Source of the DNA: Euperipatoides rowelli
Taxonomy: Eukaryota; Onychophora; Udeonychophora; Euonychophora; Peripatopsidae
DNA length: 10,310 nt
Direction: 5' to 3' (one strand)
NCBI GenBank assembly: GCA_003024985.2
Contig: PXIH01S0018981.1
Shown here: one piece after another, positions 7,821-10,310 of the stretch
How the letters are laid out: each line of letters begins with the position of its first letter
Position numbering within the stretch: position 1 is the first letter of the stretch
Notes under the pieces: model-generated
Database searches by the model: none
What the model was told of the DNA's origin: nothing
Seen by the model: only the letters and a program-made list of their open reading frames with translations
Position numbers and translations under genes: made by a program

Positions 7821-8281
7821 TCATAATTATAAAATATATAATGTTAATAATTGTAATGTAAATACGTTATCCAAAATATTTGATAATTTTTATTAAAAAT
7901 ATTGTGACTCAAAATTCAATCGTGAGTGTTAGAAGAAATTTTTTTTTGATAATTATTTTTGGCTGTGATGTCTTTTTTTTTTTATTTAAAATAAAATTCT
8001 TTGGCATTCACTAAAAATGTATATTATAACACAATTTCCTTTATCTGTTTTTAGTTATGGAATGCTCATTTTAATTCCTCAGCTTCTATATATTTCACTA
8101 TTATGGTTCCAAAATATAAACATGAAACAAATGATGTATTCTTTGATTTAAATGAAATGAACTCTTGAAAATTTTATAACTAGGACCAGTTTGCTTTTTT
8201 ATGACTGGTTAATTTTCAGGATGTAAAGTGTAATTACAGTAGGCTATATGCTTTACCGATTCAAACTTTTATAAAAAAAAT

Positions 8282-8299
8282 AAAAAAAAGGGGGGGGGG
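8282..8299. repeat. Homopurine tract A8-G10
   Basis: Eight A followed by ten G, preceded by A8-T, make an 18-bp pure purine run. It is a likely length-variable simple repeat and a place where sequencing or assembly errors are common. Confidence 0.85.
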
Positions 8300-9179
8300 T
8301 GCATAGATCTAGGATATATTCCTTGGTTTCATTTTTCTCAAAACCAACTCTTGTCTATTTTTAGTATAATAGTAATAGGTTAATGGTTCAACAGTTGAAT
8401 GATCACTGATATGTTTAGTCATCTTTTGGCTATATTTACTGTAAGTAATTTAAATTTTAAAGTGGAAATGAAACAGACATGCCTGAAAAAACAAAATTTG
8501 AAAATTCTAAATTGTGAAAAATTATTCAGCTGAAAATTTTCTGACTATTAGGTAAGAAACTACTAGTGTATATATACTGTAAATATAGGAGCATATTGGT
8601 GAGAAAGGGCAAGGGTGGCTAGATAATCCTGGGGGTCACCCTAAATGGGATTCGTGGAGAATGAGCCTGCAATGGGGTTGAAGGGCATAGTACTCAGGGG
8701 GTACAGTATAGATCAGGGAAAAAAATTACCATCCTCCTGAAAGGTAGGCTATAGGTACGCCTATACATGTTTATACACTGTACATTCTAGGTTATAAATT
8801 ACCAAGCTAATTAAACCATTTTTTTAATATCCTTTTTAAAACAAAAATCACAATTTATATATAGAAATAAAGTAAAATATTATATACAGTAGCCTATATC
8901 GGATGAAAAAAAAAAACATCAAGAAAAAAGCAATTTATGGTTCATTTATAAATGAGGTAAAGCCTTTTTTTTTTCAGTATTTCCTCCCACCCCCCACATC
9001 CTTCAGCATGACATCAGAATGTGGTCCCATATTTTTTATTAAATTAACATTTAAAATTTATCATAAAAACTTATAAAATCTTAATTTTATTCAATGAAAG
9101 ATTAAGCCATTGTCTTATACGTTTACGGTATGACAAACTCCCAGTCATGAACAACAAAAAGTATAGGCCTAAACAAAGT

Positions 9180-9195
9180 AAAAAAAAAAAAAAAA
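9180..9195. repeat. Poly(A) tract of 16 bases
   Basis: Sixteen consecutive A. It could be the tail of a retroposed insert to its left, but no target duplication or SINE body was recognised. Confidence 0.8.
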
Positions 9196-9216
9196 TGGCA
9201 AACAAAAGTATACAGT

Positions 9217-9268
9217 ACGTGCATGCTTCTCCACAACTTCATCCTCATCCTCCTCCAAACATGCACGT
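9217..9268. repeat. Inverted repeat ACGTGCATG / CATGCACGT with pyrimidine-rich loop
   Basis: ACGTGCATG (9217-9225) and CATGCACGT (9260-9268) are perfect 9-bp arms around 34 bases that are almost all C/T/A with TCCTCATCCTCCTCC. On the minus strand the loop would read as an acidic peptide (EEDEDEVVEK), but a stop lies a few codons upstream and no splice sites are convincing. The arms contain GC and are less likely by chance than TA-only arms. Confidence 0.6.
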
Positions 9269-9656
9269 TTCACAATTCAAAACATACTAAAAATATTTTC
9301 ATAAAATATCTAGTTAATTATTATTTTTATAGTTTGATACTGATGAAAGTTCTAAACTTCTAGAAAATACTTAACACTATCAGCTGTTTTGATTATAGCT
9401 GGCATTGGGCCAATTTGAAGATATGCACAGTTTGTGACAATTTAAATGGAATGGAAATCGTTTTAAATTAAAAATATGTAGGCTATTGCATGAAAAGTGC
9501 TAGCTTCTACGGCACTTTCTAATTTCAAAACGTAAAGTATTATCTACGTTTATTTTATATATAACATAATACAAATATTATGTAACAAACGGATAGCATA
9601 ATACAATAATTTGTTGCTTTATATCCAAAATTGTTGCAACTAGCCTATGAGATAAA

Positions 9657-9684
9657 AGGCCATAGCCCCGAAGGATGTTGGCCT
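9657..9684. repeat. Short GC-rich inverted repeat AGGCCA / TGGCCT
   Basis: Six-base arms at 9657-9662 and 9679-9684 flank TAGCCCCGAAGGATGT, a small GC-rich island in AT-rich sequence. It may be a fragment of an old repeat; no family is recognised. Confidence 0.4.
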
Positions 9685-9893
9685 AATTTACAAGATTTTC
9701 AAAATATAAAATGATTAGAAAATACAGCATAATAATAAATAAATTTGAATTTAAATACAATATTCTACAATGTGTACGATTCTACACGAGTAAATGATCT
9801 GTTCTATTAAGTGCACCTCTTCGGAATAAGGGCTCCGGTAAGAAAGCATAGTTCAACCCCGCCCCTTAGGAATAAGCACTTTTAAAAAAAAAG

Positions 9894-9914
9894 TAGTCTC
9901 ACGGTTGGAGACTA
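9894..9914. repeat. Short stem-loop TAGTCTC / GAGACTA
   Basis: Perfect 7-bp arms (9894-9900, 9908-9914) flank a 7-base loop, ACGGTTG. It follows a CG-bearing stretch (9811-9870) that stands out from the surroundings. It does not extend into a tRNA cloverleaf. Confidence 0.5.
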
Positions 9915-9960
9915 TGAGAAATAATTTGCTAGCCTACCAATTTACTTGTTTAAAGAAATA

Positions 9961-10275
9961 GGTTCCGATTACTAAGAATTCAATTTACTGTACATACGAT
10001 TAATGATTCTTTGCGGTTTTCTTGCGAACTACGAGAAATGAATAAAATTGCAAAAAAAAAAATGTTCCGATTAGGAATTTGATTAGTGAATTTTACGTAA
10101 ATTATCTAGGAATCGAGAACTATAGTAAGAAACAGGATCTACCGATTAATGAATAGGCTACCAAATATGCATTTGAAAAAAAAAAAGGTTCTGATTTAGA
10201 CTACATTAATGATATCACAGTATTTATCTCAGAAACTACGAAAAGCGAGATCAATATGATTTTTAAAAGTAAGAA
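9961..10275. repeat. Possible diverged tandem repeat, three units of about 100-125 bp
   Basis: GGTTCCGATTA (9961), TGTTCCGATTA (10063) and GGTTCTGATTTA (10187) begin three stretches. The second and third are each preceded by an A11-12 run. Each unit later has a GAACTACGAGAAA-like motif (10026, 10117, 10233) and an ATTAATGA-like motif. Spacings of 102 and 124 bp and the mismatches suggest old copies of a satellite or SINE-like unit. The array may continue past the right edge. The alignment was done by eye. Confidence 0.4.
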
Positions 10276-10310
10276 TGATAAAGTTTAACATTATTAAATG
10301 CAGGGCTTGA

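Larger units (their letters stand above)
6881..7840 (+). other. Probable 3' UTR of the zinc-finger gene
   Basis: No open frame follows the TAA at 6878-6880. The first canonical AATAAA is at 7815-7820, with an ATTAAA at 7754-7759 and a second AATAAA at 7990-7995, so the UTR is likely about 950 bases. It is AT-rich, with a T15 tract near 7110-7124, and carries an inverted repeat at 7649-7678 and a Pumilio-type TGTATATA at 7633-7640. The exact cleavage site cannot be read from sequence. Confidence 0.55.
7841..9960. other. Intergenic AT-rich sequence, no gene seen
   Basis: I find no supported coding sequence on either strand. The stretch holds homopolymer tracts, short inverted repeats and many TAGGCTA/TAGCCTA copies, listed separately. 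Positions 8600-8760 are clearly more GC-rich and G-biased on the plus strand than their surroundings, with several GGGG runs, but carry no recognisable protein or repeat. Confidence 0.5.
81..10160. repeat. Dispersed heptamer TAGGCTA/TAGCCTA, 19 exact copies
   Basis: Exact copies occur from 81-87 to 10154-10160, among them at 390, 1930, 2256, 2785, 3433, 5426, 8239, 8889 and 9641. None is in the exon at 583-683 or in the zinc-finger coding sequence. From base composition I would expect about one (hand estimate). Related GGCCTA and TACAGTA/TACTGTA words are also frequent, and several copies are joined as CAGTAGGCTA or CAGTAGCCTA. It looks like a genome-wide word bias, not a single array. Confidence 0.65.

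Noticed and set aside
9226-9275. Acidic minus-strand peptide (EEDEDEVVEK) as a possible exon
   Set aside because: A stop lies just upstream, there is no good acceptor, and the frame runs into a poly-Phe read of the A16 tract. The acidic run is explained by a simple CCT/CAT-type repeat.
1-10310. CRISPR array, prokaryotic operon or phage module
   Set aside because: No regular repeats with spacers and no ribosome-binding or operon structure; splice signals, C2H2 fingers, LINE and hAT sequences mark animal nuclear DNA.

Overview
This is an AT-rich animal (metazoan) nuclear window with one protein-coding gene in a sea of introns and decayed transposons. There are GT-AG splice signals, poly(A) signals, a C2H2 zinc-finger protein and a reverse-transcriptase relic, and no bacterial gene packing. 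The finger style (C-x2-C, then Tyr/Phe-x-Thr/Ala, mostly without TGEKP linkers) is common in arthropod zinc-finger families, so an arthropod is my best guess. I cannot name the species.

Layout. Positions 1-533 are non-coding and end in a plausible 3' splice site. An exon at about 534-683 carries an ATG at 583, 33 codons plus two bases, and then a strong GTAAGTA donor. The next coding exon is the main one. Its zinc-finger frame opens at an ATG at 5663 and runs to a TAA at 6878-6880 (405 residues). If the donor at 683/684 joins the acceptor at 5658/5659, the two exons read through in frame as one protein of about 440 residues. The protein has eight regular C2H2 fingers, a ninth irregular finger and an acidic C-terminal tail with a VKEEP motif. 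It looks like a nuclear DNA-binding regulator. Its 3' UTR probably runs to the first AATAAA at 7815-7820.

The proposed 5-kb intron (684-5658) holds a nested pair of transposons. A broken non-LTR retrotransposon (LINE) lies on the minus strand over roughly 2100-4460. Reverse-transcriptase blocks, a thumb-like segment and a C-terminal CCHC knuckle can be read in the expected order, but with many stops and frame changes. A 455-bp non-autonomous hAT-type DNA transposon (2228-2682) is inserted into it. This element has CAGGG(G/A)TTCTC ends and an 8-bp target duplication (CTATAAAC / GTATAAAC).

Downstream of the gene (7836-10310) I see no coding sequence. There are homopolymer tracts, short inverted repeats and a possible set of diverged repeats of about 100-125 bp at the right edge. 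Across all non-coding parts the heptamer TAGGCTA/TAGCCTA is strikingly frequent (19 exact copies by eye) but absent from both coding exons. I found no multi-gene system, RNA gene or CRISPR array.
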